This document shows, one piece after another, positions 1 through 20,125 of a DNA stretch of 64,000 nucleotides. Each line of letters begins with the position of its first letter. Position 1 is the first letter of the stretch. The DNA lies in the NCBI GenBank assembly GCA_964007475.1, contig OZ023274.1, forward strand, positions 21,286,043 through 21,350,042. Reading direction: 5' to 3'. Below the pieces are notes generated by a model. It did not search any database, was not told the origin of the DNA, and saw only the letters and a list, made by a program, of their open reading frames with translations. The translations under genes and the position numbers were made by a program. This DNA is from Hybos culiciformis (Eukaryota; Arthropoda; Insecta; Diptera; Hybotidae).

Positions 1-537
1 TATAATAAATAAAAGTTGCCAAATAAAGAAAATCGATCAAAAAAAAACTGATTTACCATTTTCATTTAACATATTCGATACTAATGTAGGTACAACCTGG
101 AAATTATCGAAAACAGTTATGTTGATGGAAGAAATATTGACCAGTAGTTATATTATATATTATATATTACGCATTTGTTGTGTAGTAAACCTAGAAACAA
201 AAATCAGGCATATTCACAGAATATTTTATTTAGATGAAAAAAAAGATAAATGAAGCTGAAGTTCACAACTAGCTCTCAGCCGTGCCAAAAGTTTCGACCC
301 AACTGAGCGATAAGTTTTTTTTTACTTGCATTATAATTTCAAAATGTCAAATTTTTCATCACCACACATCACTCACCACAAAATTTCCACCACAACGCTC
401 ATTTACTTACTTTACTAGAGAAAAGTTTTTGAGCCGCTTTTTTCGTTATTAGCAAAAGTAATTTTTATTTTATTTTATTTAAATTAAAAAAAAATAAAAA
501 TAAATAATTAATTTTACAAAAATATAATTTCAAAATA
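1..537 (+). promoter_or_regulatory. Upstream and probable 5' leader region of Mi-2
   Basis: AT-rich DNA leading up to the Mi-2 start codon. The stretch around 260-440 is less AT-rich than its surroundings (cagccgtgcc, cgacccaactgagcg, ccaccacaacgctc) and is the likeliest place for the transcription start and 5' UTR. No TATA box or initiator can be assigned with confidence. There is no other gene in this stretch. Confidence 0.4.
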
Positions 538-9331
<8,794 letters not shown>

Positions 9332-9430
9332 ATCCAATTTTGCATAAAATTAATCAAGTTTTTTCCACAATTAATATATATTATTACTTACATTAAAATA
9401 AATAATATTATATCATGAAATAAAATAAAA
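9332..9430 (+). promoter_or_regulatory. Mi-2 3' UTR with poly-A signals
   Basis: AT-rich sequence directly after the Mi-2 stop. AATAAA hexamers at 9397-9402, 9419-9424 and 9424-9429 are suitable cleavage and polyadenylation signals, giving a 3' UTR of roughly 100 bp. The next landmark, a transposon target duplication, begins at 9517. Confidence 0.6.
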
Positions 9431-9525
9431 ATTTTAGCTATATTATGTATCACAAAAATTAATTTGTTTTTGAATTTTTCTTACTATTAAAAATATATAT
9501 TATCATAATAAAATCATAAAGATTG

Positions 9526-9971
9526 GGCGAAGTGCAATAACTCATCGGTACTTAACTCATTGGTCGATTTTGGATAAGTTATATCCATTTTAACTCATCC
9601 GAAAATTGGCCGATGAAAAATGGCGCCGCAAATCCCACTGACCAACCACCAGTCCGCCCGCCCGCAGCCCTCACCCTCCGCCCCCCCCGCAGCCCTCACC
9701 CTCCGTCTCCTTCTCGCGTTCTGGGACACTCCCAATACTGCTAACACAAAAATGGGGCCAATCAGGTCGGTAAATGTAATGTATTTATCTTATCGGCCAA
9801 TGAGTAAATACCCAAGTTTTTGTCACAAATCACAAATAAGCATTGAGTTGGATGAGTTATGTCATTCCAAAGGATATAACTCATCGGCCAATTTTCGGAT
9901 GAGTTAAAATGGATATAACTTATCCAAAATCGACCGATGAGTTAAGTACCGATGAGTTATTGCGCGGACCC
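9526..9971. mobile_element. Fold-back element E1 with 9-bp target duplications and GC-rich core
   Basis: Flanked by perfect direct repeats TAAAGATTG at 9517-9525 and 9972-9980. The outer arms of about 95 bp are inverted copies: the left begins GGCGAAGTGCAATAAC, and the right end read on the other strand begins GGGTCCGCGCAATAAC. The arms are made of repeated words such as AACTCATCGG and GGATAAGTTATATCC. A GC-rich block at 9622-9722 interrupts the palindrome; its first part (9625-9647, CCGCAAATCCCACTG inside) recurs in two other fold-backs of this window. No transposase is encoded, so the element is non-autonomous. Nine-bp duplications point to a Mutator-like machinery (inference); an 8-bp reading would point to hAT or P. 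Confidence 0.85.
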
Positions 9972-9980
9972 TAAAGATTG

Positions 9981-10484
9981 TAGTAAACTTAACCTAATTA
10001 GGTAATTTAGTTTAAAAATCATTGCTTAAAAATGAAAGATCCCGAAAATAGCGAAAAGAATTATAAATTTCTTTCTGTTGAAAAAAAATTGTGTAGTTGA
10101 ATAATTATTCTTAAAATCCTAAAAAACATACAAAAACTTCTTATAAATCTCTTATTCTTGTTATCAGTAGTATAATTTTATTAGTTGAACTTACTTTAAT
10201 ATAAATGCTCCAACATAATATAGAATAGATTTCTTAAAAAAAAGTACAAAATGATGGTTGAAAAATTTAATTGATTTTATTTCGTTTGTTTCGAGTGTGT
10301 ATACGTGAGGTATTTATTATTAAAGATAGCCTCTATTTTTTCAGGATTTAAAAATTTAAGTCAGTATCATAGAAAAAATATTGGGATTTATATCTTTTTT
10401 TTTGTGAAGAAAATGGAAGAAGCTCCCTCTAATACTATAATACCCCTCGAAAATGTCAACACACATTTGTTATTGAAAATATGA
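9981..10484. other. AT-rich spacer, no gene seen
   Basis: Between fold-back E1 and the P-like composite. Only short AT-rich words and stop-dense frames; no repeat or coding signal that I can support. Confidence 0.6.
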
Positions 10485-10857
10485 ATTCGACCATAAAGGA
10501 AGGATAAATAGAGAATCTAGTCCCATACAAAAAATTCGAATAAAAAAAGTTAAACAAAATTAGATCAGACCCCCAAGCTTTTATTTTTGTTTAGAATTAT
10601 CGCTATAACGAAAGAGCTTTATAGCTTTTAAAATATTTTTTATATAAAGCTTTTAAAAATAAACCAAATATTTAATTGTATTGTAATGTTTACTAGTATT
10701 TATTCTCTATACAAAAAAAAAATTGGGGTAGTAATGTAAATAAAAAAATTATATTCGAAAGCAGTAATAAATTCATTTTATTTCATGTTTATTTACATAT
10801 TTACATATTTACATTTTATTTATTTACATGTTCACATTATTTTATTTTATTTTTATT

Positions 10858-12290
10858 TTATTTTTGGAATAATGATTTTTTCGTTCTTTTATTTTGGTTT
10901 GTAAGAATACTATCACTTTTTAAGAATTTTCCTTTTAAAAATTTGGAGCCTTTTGTTATTAAAAGTGTTAATAACAACTCCAAAAATTTAAATTTATGAT
11001 CATAACACTCGTCTGTTTCGGTGAACCAGAATTCATATTTTTTGGATAACTTTGTTGCCTCCAAACAGCATTGTATACTGTTTGTTAAAATTTTTTTTTT
11101 ATAAAAATTTTCAGCAAAATAATTATCGAAAATTTTCATATGAAATCTTGTTATTTCAAACAGATCATCTGTAGGTGCTTTTAAATAAAATATTTCCAAA
11201 TCATTCTCATAATTTTTGTGATATAAAAATTGTTCTGAGTTTAATTCGAGAACATCATTAGTTTTTTTTTAAATATTTGATCACATCTTTCGCAGGAAAT
11301 TTTCTTAAACAATTTGTGAATGATATAGCCGCAAATATATCTGTCGGAATTAGATTGTAAGATTTCATTCTTCTCAATGCTGCTGACTTCTTTTTCGTAT
11401 TGTTTAACATTAGAGATGATGTCAACCACTTTCTTGTCTTGATTTTCAGATTCCGTTTCATTGAAATCATTCTTTGTGTCTTCAATGGGAAAATCTTTTA
11501 ATTCCACACAAAGAAACACGCCATCATCTTCCTCACAATTTGATCTCTCAAACTTTTGATTAATTAATTTTACACCTGTGAAATTTAGGAAAATTTTTTA
11601 TTAAATTTATTTAAAAATTATAATTTTTTGACGCAAAACTCTCAACATATTTCAGATTTAAGTAATCTACAACTGATTTAAGCTTGAAAATAATGATATT
11701 TTTTTGAAACTCCATTACTGACGGGTTTAAGTTACATCCATTCCTATGTCGAATTAAAGCAAATAAGTTTTCTATAACATCTTGATTCAGCCTTGACAAT
11801 AATAGATAAAAACAAGAATTTGCATCATAAGAAGAAAATATATCGTCACTAAGTTCCATAACCCCGTTTAAAGTTTGTATCATTCCATCTATGCAATAAA
11901 TTTTTTTCAGCGTTACTGGTGTCATATTTATAAAATAAGATTTCATTTCTAATAAATATTGGAAAACAACATTATTTTTTTGTAGCGCTGATTGAAATTG
12001 ATTTTTGCCAAATAATTTTTTACTATTTAAACAGTCAAATAACTTATTAATTTTTAGGACGAATTCAGAAGTCGAAATAGCTACATCCTTTTTTGCAACA
12101 AATTTTTTCATTTCAATCAGTGTTTTGATTGCAGCACCTACTGAATTGCTAAATGTTTGAGCGGCCAATCGAACATTCATTTTTTCAAAGGTGTTGGGAA
12201 ATATGTGTTTTTTTGTTAATTTGAGACACATTTTTCTGCTATTATTTTCTTCATGCAAAAATAACGATTGAATAATCTTGAATGAAACCT
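10858..12290 (-). pseudogene. P-element/THAP9-like transposase, C-terminal half, broken
   Basis: Read from 12290 down. The block 12290-11611 contains EKMNVRLAAQTFSNSVGAAI, KINKLFDCLNS and SRLNQDVIENLFALIRHRNG followed by NLNPSVMEFQ, diagnostic of the P/THAP9 transposase C-terminal catalytic region. After a stop at 11611 an acceptor-like TTTCACAG (11583-11576, minus strand) may mark an intron. The next block (to about 11265) has SNSDRYICGYIIHKLFKKISC and CDQIF, the conserved tail motif. A frame change in a poly-A run near 11265 leads to the last block (to 10858) ending in lysine-rich sequence. The N-terminal THAP zinc finger and first catalytic part are missing, because the gene runs into the 12-bp minisatellite. 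Known role of the family: cut-and-paste transposition. This copy cannot be functional. Confidence 0.8.
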
Positions 12291-15200
12291 CACTTCCGCC
12301 CTCACTTCCGCACTCACTTCCGCCCTCACTTCCGCCCTCACTTCCGCCCTCACTTCCGCCCTCACTTCCGCCCAAACTTCCGCCCTCACTTCCGCCCTCA
12401 CTTCCGCCCTCACTTCCGCCCACACTTCCGCCCTCACTTCCGCCCTCACTTCCGCCCTCACTTCCGCCATCACTTCCGCTCTCACTTCCGCCCTCACTTC
12501 CGCCCTCACTTCCGCCTTCACTTCCACCCTCACTTCCGCCTTAATTCCGCCCTCACTTCCGCCCTCACTTCCGCACTCACTTCTGCCCGCACTTCCGCCC
12601 TCACTTCCACTCTCACTTCCGCCCTCACTTCCGCCCTCACTTCCGCCCTCACTTCCGCCCTCACTTCCGCCATCACTTCCGCTCTCACTTCCGCCCTCAC
12701 TTCCGCCCTCACTTCCGCCCTTACTTCCGCCCTCACTTCCGCCCTCACTTCCGCCCTCACTTCCGCCTTCACCTCCGCCCTCACTTCCGCCCTCACTTCC
12801 ACCCTCACTTCCGCCCTCACTTCCGCCCTCACTTCCGCCCTCACTTCCGCCCTCAATTCCGACCTAACTTCCGCCCTCACTTCCGCCCTCACTTCCGCCC
12901 TCACTTCCGCCCTCACTTCCACCCTCACTTCCGCCTTAATTCCGCCCTCACTTCCGCCCTCACTTCCGCACTCACTTCTGCCCGCACTTCCGCCCTCACT
13001 TCCACTCTCACTTCCGCCCTCACTTCCGCACTCACTTCCGCCCTCACTTCCGCCCTCACTTCCGACCTCACTTCCGCCCTCACTTCCGCCCTCACTTCCG
13101 CCCTCACTTCCGCCCTCACTTCCAACCTCACTTCCGCCCTCACTTCCGCCCTCACTTCTGCCCTCATTTCTGCCCTCACTTCCGCCCTCACTTCTGCCCT
13201 CACTTCCGCCCTCACTTCCGCCCTCACTTCCACCCTCACTTCCGCCTTAATTCCGCCCTCACTTCCGCCCTCACTTCCGCACTCACTTCTGCCCGCACTT
13301 CCGCCCTCACTTCCACTCTCACTTCCGCCCTCACTTCCGCACTCACTTCCGCCCTCACTTCCGCCCTCACTTCCGACCTCACTTCCGCCCTCACTTCCGC
13401 CCTCACTTCCGCCCTCACTTCCGCCCTCACTTCCGCCCTCACTTCCAACCTCACTTCCGCCCTCACTTCCGCCCTCACTTCTGCCCTCATTTCTGCCCTC
13501 ACTTCCGCCCTCACTTCCGCCCTCACTTCCGCCATCACTTCCGCTCTCACTTCCGCCCTCACTTCCGCCCTCACTTCCGCCCTTACTTCCGCCCTCACTT
13601 CCGCCCTCACTTCCGCCCTCACTTCCGCCTTCACCTCCGCCCTCACTTCCGCCCTCACTAACACCCTCACTTCCGCCCTCACTTCCGCCCTCACTTCCGA
13701 CCTAACTTCCGCCCTCACTTCCGCCCTCACTTCCGCCCTCACTTCCACCCTCACTTCCGCCTTAATTCCGCCCTCACTTCCGCCCTCACTTCCGCACTCA
13801 CTTCTGCCCGCACTTCCGCCCTCAATTCCACTCTCACTTCCGCCCTCACTTCCGCACTCACTTCCGCCCTCACTTCCGCCCTCACTTCCGACCTCACTTC
13901 CGCCCTCACTTCCGCCCTCACTTCCGCCCTCACTTCCGCCCTCGCTTCCGCCCTCACTTCCGCCCTCACTTCCGCCCTCACTTCCGCCCTCACTTCCGCC
14001 CTCACTTCCGACCTCACTTCCGCCCTCACTTCCGCCCTCACTTCCGCCCTCACTTCCGCCCTCACTTCCGCCCTCACTTCCGCCCTCACTTCCGCCCTCA
14101 CTTCCGCCCTCACTTCCGCCCTCACTTCTGCCCTCATTTCTGCCCTCACTTACGCCCTCACTTCCGCCCTCACTTCCGCCCTCACTTCTGTCCTCCGTTC
14201 CGCCCTCCCTTCCGCCCGCCCTTCCGTCCTCACTTCCAACCTCACTTCCGCCCTCACTTCCGTCCTCACTTCCGTCCTCACTTCCGTCCTCACTTCCGCC
14301 CTCACTTCCGCCCTCACTTCCGCCCTCACTTCCGCCCTCACTTCCGCCCTCACTTCCGCCCTCACTTCCGCCCTCACTTCCGCCCTCACTTCTGCCCTCA
14401 TTTCCGCCCTCACTTCCGCCCTCACTTCTGCCCTCACTTCTGCCCTCACTTCCGCCCTCACTTCCGCCCTCACTTCCGCCCTCACTTCCGCCCTCACTTC
14501 CGCCCTCACTTCCGAACTCACTTCCGCCCTCACTTCCGCCCTCACTTCCGCCCTCACTTCCACCCTCACTTCCGCCTTAATTCCGCCCTGACTTCCGCCC
14601 TCACTTCCGCCCTCACTTCCGCCCTCGCTTCCGCCCTCACTTCCGCCCTCACTTCCGCCCTCACTTCCGCCCTCACTTCCGCCCTCACTTCCGCCCTCAC
14701 TTCCGCCCTCACTTCCGCCCGCACTTCCGCCCGCACTTCCGCCCTCACTTCCGCCCTCACTTCCGCCCTCACTTCCGCCCTCACTTCCGCCCTCACTTCC
14801 GCCCTCACTTCCGCCCTAACTACCAACCTCTCTTCCGCCCTCACTTCCGTCCTGATTTCCACCCTCGCTTCCGCCCTCACTTCCTCTCTCACTTCCGCCC
14901 TCACTTCCGCCCTCACTTCCGCCCTCACTTCCGCCTCACTTCCGCCTCACTTCCGCCCTCACTTCCGCCCTCACTTCCGCCCTCACTTCCGCCCTCACTT
15001 CCACCCTCACTTCCGCCCTCACTTCCGTCCTCACTTCCGCCCGCACTTCCACCCTCACTTCCTCCCTCACTTCCGCCCTCACTTCCGCCCTAACTTCCGC
15101 CCTTACTTCCGCCCTAACTTCCGCCCTAACTTCTGTCCTCCGTTCCGCCCTCCCTTCCGCCCGCCCTTCCGTCCTCACTTCCAACCTCACTTCCGCCCTC

Positions 15201-17708
15201 ACTTCCGTCCTCACTTCCGTCCTCACTTCCGTCCTCACTTCCGCCCTCACTTCCGCCCTCACTTCCGCCCTCACTTCCGCCCTCACTTCCGCCCTCACTT
15301 CCGCCCTCACTTCCGCCCTCACTTCTGCCCTCATTTCCGCCCTCACTTCCGCCCTCACTTCTGCCCTCACTTCTGCCCTCACTTCCGCCCTCACTTCCGC
15401 CCTCACTTCCGCCCTCACTTCCGCCCTCACTTCCGCCCTCACTTCCGAACTCACTTCCGCCCTCACTTCCGCCCTCACTTCCGCCCTCACTTCCACCCTC
15501 ACTTCCGCCTTAATTCCGCCCTGACTTCCGCCCTCACTTCCGCACTCACTTCTGCCCGCACTTCCGCCCTCACTTCCACTGTCACTTCCGCCCTCACTTC
15601 CGCACTCACTTCCGCCCTCACTTCCGCCCTCACTTCCGACCTCACTTCCGCCCTCACTTCCGCCCTCACTTCCGCCCTCACTTCCGCCCTCACTTCCGCC
15701 CTCACTTCCAACCTCACTTCCGCCCTCACTTCCGCCCTCACTTCTGCCCTCATTTCCGCCCTCACTTCCGCCCTCACTTCTGCCCTCACTTCTGCCCTCA
15801 CTTCCGCCCTCACTTCCGCCCTCACTTCCGCCCTCACTTCCGACCTCACTTCCGCCCTCACTTCCGACCTCACTTCCGCCCTCACTTCCGCCCTCACTTC
15901 CGCCCTCACTTCCGCCCTCACTTCCGCCCTCACTTCCGCCGTCACTTCCGCCCTCACTTCCGCCCTCACTTCCGCCCTCACTTCCGCCCTCACTTCTGCC
16001 CTCACTTACGCCCTCACTTCCGCCCTCACTTCCGCCCTCACTTCCGCCCTCACTTCCGCCCGCACTTCCGCCCTCACTTCCGCCCTCACTTCCGTCCTCA
16101 CTTCTGCCCTAACTACCAACCTCTCTTCCGCCCTCACTTCCGTCCTGATTTCCACCCTGATTTCCGCCCTCACTACCACCCTCGCTTCCGCCCTCACTTC
16201 CTCTCTCACTTCCGCCCTCACTTCCGCCCTCACTTCCGCCCTCACTTCCGCCTCACTTCCGCCTCACTTCCGCCCTCACTTCCGCCCTCACTTCCGCCCT
16301 CACTTCCGCCCTCACTTCCACCCTCACTTCCGCCCTCACTTCCGTCCTCACTTCTGCCCTCACTTACGCCCTCACTTCCGCCCTCACTTCCGCCCTCACT
16401 TCCGCCCTCACTTCCGCCCGCACTTCCGCCCTCACTTCCGCCCTCACTTCCGTCCTCACTTCTGCCCTAACTACCAACCTCTCTTCCGCCCTCACTTCCG
16501 TCCTGATTTCCACCCTGATTTCCGCCCTCACTACCACCCTCGCTTCCGCCCTCACTTCCTCTCTCACTTCCGCCCTCACTTCCGCCCTCACTTCCGCCCT
16601 CACTTCCGCCTCACTTCCGCCTCACTTCCGCCCTCACTTCCGCCCTCACTTCCGCCCTCACTTCCGCCCTCACTTCCACCCTCACTTCCGCCCTCACTTC
16701 CGCCCTCACTTCCACCCTCACTTCCGCCCTCACTTCCGTCCTCACTTCCGCCCGCACTTCCACCCTCACTTCCTCCCTCACTTCCGCCCTCACTTCCGCC
16801 CTAACTTCCGCCCTTACTTCCGCCCTAACTTCCGCCCTAACTTCTGTCCTCCGTTCCGCCCTCCCTTCCGCCCGCCCTTCCGTCCTCACTTCCAACCTCA
16901 CTTCCGCCCTCACTTCCGCCCTCACTTCCGTCCTCACTTCCGTCCTCACTTCCGTCCTCACTTCCGCCCTCACTTCCGCCCTCACTTCCGCCCTCACTTC
17001 CGCCCTCACTTCCGCCCTCACTTCCGCCCTCACTTCCGCCCTCACTTCTGCCCTCATTTCCGCCCTCACTTCCGCCCTCACTTCTGCCCTCACTTCTGCC
17101 CTCACTTCCGCCCTCACTTCCGCCCTCACTTCCGCCCTCACTTCCGCCCTCACTTCCGCCCTCACTTCCGCCCTCACTTCCGCCCTCACTTCCGACCTCA
17201 CTTCCGCCCTCACTTCCGCCCTCACTTCCGCCCTCACTTCCGCCCTCACTTCCGCCCTCACTTCCGCCCTCACTTCCGCCCTCACTTCCGCCCTCACTTC
17301 CGCCCTCACTTCTGCCCTAATTTCTGCCCTCACTTACGCCCTCACTTCCGCCCTCACTTCCGCCCTCACTTCCGCCCTCACTTCCGCCCGCACTTCCGCC
17401 CTCACTTCCGCCCTCACTTCCGCCCTCACTTCTGCCCTCACTTCCGTCCTCACTTCCGCCCTCACTTCCGCCCTCACTTCCGCCCTCACTTCCGCCCTCA
17501 CTTCCGCCCTCACTTCCACCCTCACTTCCTCCCTAACTTCCGCCCTCACTTCCGCCCTAACTTCCGCCCTCACTTCCGCCCTAACTTCCGCCCTAACTTC
17601 CGCCCTAACTTCTGTACTCCGTTCCGCCCTCCCTTCCGCCCTCCCTTCCGACCTCTCTTCAGCCCTTACTTCCGCCCTCTCTTCAGCCCTTACTGCCGCC
17701 CTCACTTC
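12285..17708. repeat. 12-bp minisatellite (CTCACTTCCGCC), about 450 units, with higher-order structure
   Basis: Uninterrupted array of CTCACTTCCGCC with single-base variants. Because the unit is a multiple of three, five of six frames stay open over long stretches: SALT, PPSL and HFRP on the plus strand, GGSE and AEVR on the minus strand. The sixth has TGA in each unit. The long open frames here are therefore by-products, not genes. Units of 11 or 10 bp (for example the TTAATTCCGCC unit at about 12541, 12936, 13247, 13762, 14577 and 15510) shift the frame. Higher-order copies are visible: 16006-16245 recurs at 16364-16603 (offset 358), and a variant block beginning TTCTGTCC occurs near 14186, 15131 and 16842. 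At its left edge the GGSE frame joins the transposase frame directly. Confidence 0.97.
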
Positions 17709-17714
17709 CTTCCT

Positions 17715-17975
17715 TTTTTTTGGGCAGGTAATCTTTATTTCTCACCCGAGCTACCTATTTAAAAAAAAAAAATTATTTTGGTATATTTTGAGGCGGGAAG
17801 ACTCTAACTGTAGCTCCGTATCCAAAATTTTTGGTCAGGTAATCTAATTATTTGATCGGAGGAAAAAATTTTTTTTAACATATTTTGAGCCGGCACGACC
17901 TAACCGTAGGTCACTGCCCAAAAAATTTTCGGCAGGTAATCTTTATTTCACCGGACCTACCTATTTTGAAAAATA
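17715..17975 (+). repeat. Degenerate tandem repeat, about 100-bp unit, 2 to 3 copies
   Basis: The phrase GGCAGGTAATCTTTATTT or GGTCAGGTAATCTAATTA occurs at about 17724, 17833 and 17931. Each is followed by a GAGCTACCTA/GACCTACCTA or related block and by TTTTGAGGCGGGAAG or TTTTGAGCCGGCACG. It lies inside the P-like composite, directly beside the minisatellite. Confidence 0.7.
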
Positions 17976-17989
17976 AATTTTAGTTGTTA

Positions 17990-18245
17990 GATAATTTGTA
18001 AACGAAAGATTTTTAAAAAATAATTTGAATTTAAATTTTCCGTGCTAAATTATTTTGTTTTTATAAATGACAAATGATTATTGAACTACCTAATTTGAAA
18101 AAAAATTTAAATTTTAAAAAATTTGTAAACGAAAGATTTTTAAAAATAATTTGAATTTAAATTTTTCGCGCCAAATTATTTTGTTTTTATAAATAACAAA
18201 TGATTATTGAGTTGACTCATTTTTTTTGAGTATTCAAACGGTACA
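17990..18245 (+). repeat. Two tandem copies of a 127-bp AT-rich unit
   Basis: The sequence AATTTGTAAACGAAAGAT through ATGATTATTGA occurs at 17993 and again at 18120, with few differences (TCCGTGCTAAAT versus TTCGCGCCAAAT). It is an internal part of the P-like composite, non-coding. Confidence 0.8.
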
Positions 18246-18352
18246 GCATGTCGTTTTTTTTTTTAACTCAAATTCGAATGAGTAAAAAAATTTTTACCCC
18301 CCACAGAATTACTCATTTATATCATACACCGCGTTAAAAGAAGTATAAACGT

Positions 18353-18886
18353 AAAAAAAAAAATCATAGGTGCAATAAATTGATATTAGCACACCACAAC
18401 AATACACATATTTTTTCATTTATTCATTATAGTTATGATTTTTCGCACAACTACATTCGAATTTTTATAAGTGTGTAATAAAACTAAACATCCTCAAAAT
18501 TGAAAAAAATTAATGAGTATTAGAGAGAATAGAAAAGCTTTTTTAAGCTTTTTTGCTTATACCATAAAGGAAGTATAATATAGAGTAACTATGTCAAACA
18601 ACTTTTTAAAATATCGTTTTTATTTTTTTTTCTATTTTTTCAGACCCCCAAAACATATGTATAAGCAAAAAAGCTTTTCTATTCTCTAATACTCATTAAT
18701 TTTTTTCGATTTTTTTCGATTTTTTTCGATGTTTAGTTTTATTACACAACTTATAAAAATTCGAATGTAGTTGTGCGAAAAATCATAACTATAATGAATA
18801 AATGAAAAAATATGTGTCTAAATATGTATTGTTGTGATGTGCTAATATCAATTTATTGCACCTATGATTTTTTTTTTTTTTTTTTT
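18353..18886. mobile_element. Palindromic fold-back nested in the P-like composite, with a P-terminus as its core
   Basis: Arms of about 190 bp (18353-18545 and 18668-18886) are inverted copies of each other, including AATCATAGGTGCAATAAATT at the outside and AGAATAGAAAAGCTTTTTT at the inside. The right arm has three copies of TTTTTTTCGA where the left has a diverged single copy. The core 18563-18664 begins CATAAAGGAAGTATA and is the inverted copy of the last 100 bp of the composite (20447-20546). So the core is a P-like terminus wrapped in an unrelated palindrome. Confidence 0.8.
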
Positions 18887-19440
18887 CAAGAACTAGCATC
18901 TTCGTCTTAATTGAAATTTATAAAATTCTTATCATAAGTTATTTCAAGTCAATAAATATATCTATTACAATTTAATTTTTACATTAAAAAAGAGATAATA
19001 TGTCATAATATTTTACCTATATCCTTTGGATAAAATATTCTTAAACGATAGTGGGAGACATTGTTTTATTTGTTTCGTGAATTTACGTTTAATTAGTTCG
19101 TTCTTTAAAATAACAGTGTTTTGCATTTAATGGTACATGTATATTAAAATATTTTGCATGAACTTTGTTTTAATTATTTAAATTTTGAAATTTTTATAAG
19201 GACATTAAGAAAATTATACCGGAATATTTTATTATTATTGAAAATTTATCAATTTTTTTAAATAATTTGAATAATATAAAGTAAAGTATTTATTAATTTA
19301 TTATATATATTAATAAGTAGGTAGTCGCACTTTTTTTAATGCGCAACCTTCACGTAAATATTTTACTAATTCATGAAGTTGGAGCTCCATAAAAAGTAGT
19401 CGGCTAAACAAGTTATCTTCTATCGACCCCAATCATAAAA
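18887..19440. other. AT-rich internal segment of the composite
   Basis: No coding or repeat structure that I can support. The segment lies between the nested palindrome and the right-hand transposase relic. Confidence 0.5.
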
Positions 19441-19860
19441 AAAACTTAAAAAAAAACTAATGATGTCCTTGTATTGAAATCAGAACAATTTTTATATCTC
19501 AAGAATTATGAGACTGATTTGGAAATATTTTATTTGAAAGCACCAAAAGATGATCTGTTTGAAATTAACAGATTTCATATGAAATTTTTTGATAACTATT
19601 TTGCTCAAAATTTGTATAAAAAAAAATTGTTAACAAACAGTATACAATTACAATGCTGTTTGGACGCAACAAAAATATGATTTCTGGTTCACCGAAACAG
19701 ACGAATGTTATGAACATAGATTTAAATTTTTGGAGTTTGTTATTAACACTTTTAATAACAAAAGGCTCAAAATTTTTGAAAGAGATATTCTTAAAAAGTG
19801 AAAGTATCCTTACAAACGAAAATAAAAGAACAAAAAAAATCATTATTCCAATAATATAAA
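19440..19860 (+). pseudogene. Second copy of the P-like transposase C-terminus (inverted relative to the left copy)
   Basis: One frame reads KSEQFLYLKNYETDLEIFYLKAPKDDLFEINRFHMKFFDNYF from 19477. After a frameshift near 19675 another continues with FWFTETDECYEHRFKFLEF and a lysine-rich end at 19859. The same peptide occurs on the minus strand at 11250-10858, so this is the matching inverted arm. Homology between the arms stops at the poly-A run near 19440 on this side and 11270 on the other. There are multiple frameshifts, and it is non-functional. Confidence 0.8.
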
Positions 19861-19871
19861 ATAATGTGAGC

Positions 19872-20125
19872 ATCGTCGGTATCATGCAAAAATCACGAAA
19901 CTGCAAAAACATAGTTTTGAGAAAATTGGTTTTGAAAATTTTTTTTTCTTTCTTTGTAGTACGTTTTCGTACTTTCGGGAAAATAGAAATAGTCATTGCG
20001 GATAACTTCTGAGAGCTTTCGACTTTGAACATATTAAAATTTTAGTTTTTTTTATGATTTTTGTACAATATTATGTCAAAACGGCCAAAACTACAGTTTC
20101 GTGATTTTTGCACGAGACCGACGAT
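19872..20125. mobile_element. 254-bp inverted-repeat element inserted in the right arm only
   Basis: Ends ATCGTCGGTATCATGC and, inverted, ATCGTCGGTCTCGTGC, continuing as matching CAAAAATCACGAAACTG. The left arm of the composite has the uninterrupted sequence (aatgtgaacatgtaaataa on the minus strand, about 10815), which gives an empty-site comparison: aatgtgagc / insertion / atgtaaataa. No clear target duplication. Non-coding. Confidence 0.75.

Noticed and set aside
12216..17705. Many long open frames on both strands (AEVR, SALT, PPSL, HFRP repeats)
   Set aside because: All are by-products of a 12-bp unit that lacks stops in five frames; no unique protein sequence except where the GGSE frame joins the transposase.
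12285..17708. CRISPR-like regular repeat
   Set aside because: There are no spacers and the host is a eukaryote; the units are directly adjacent.
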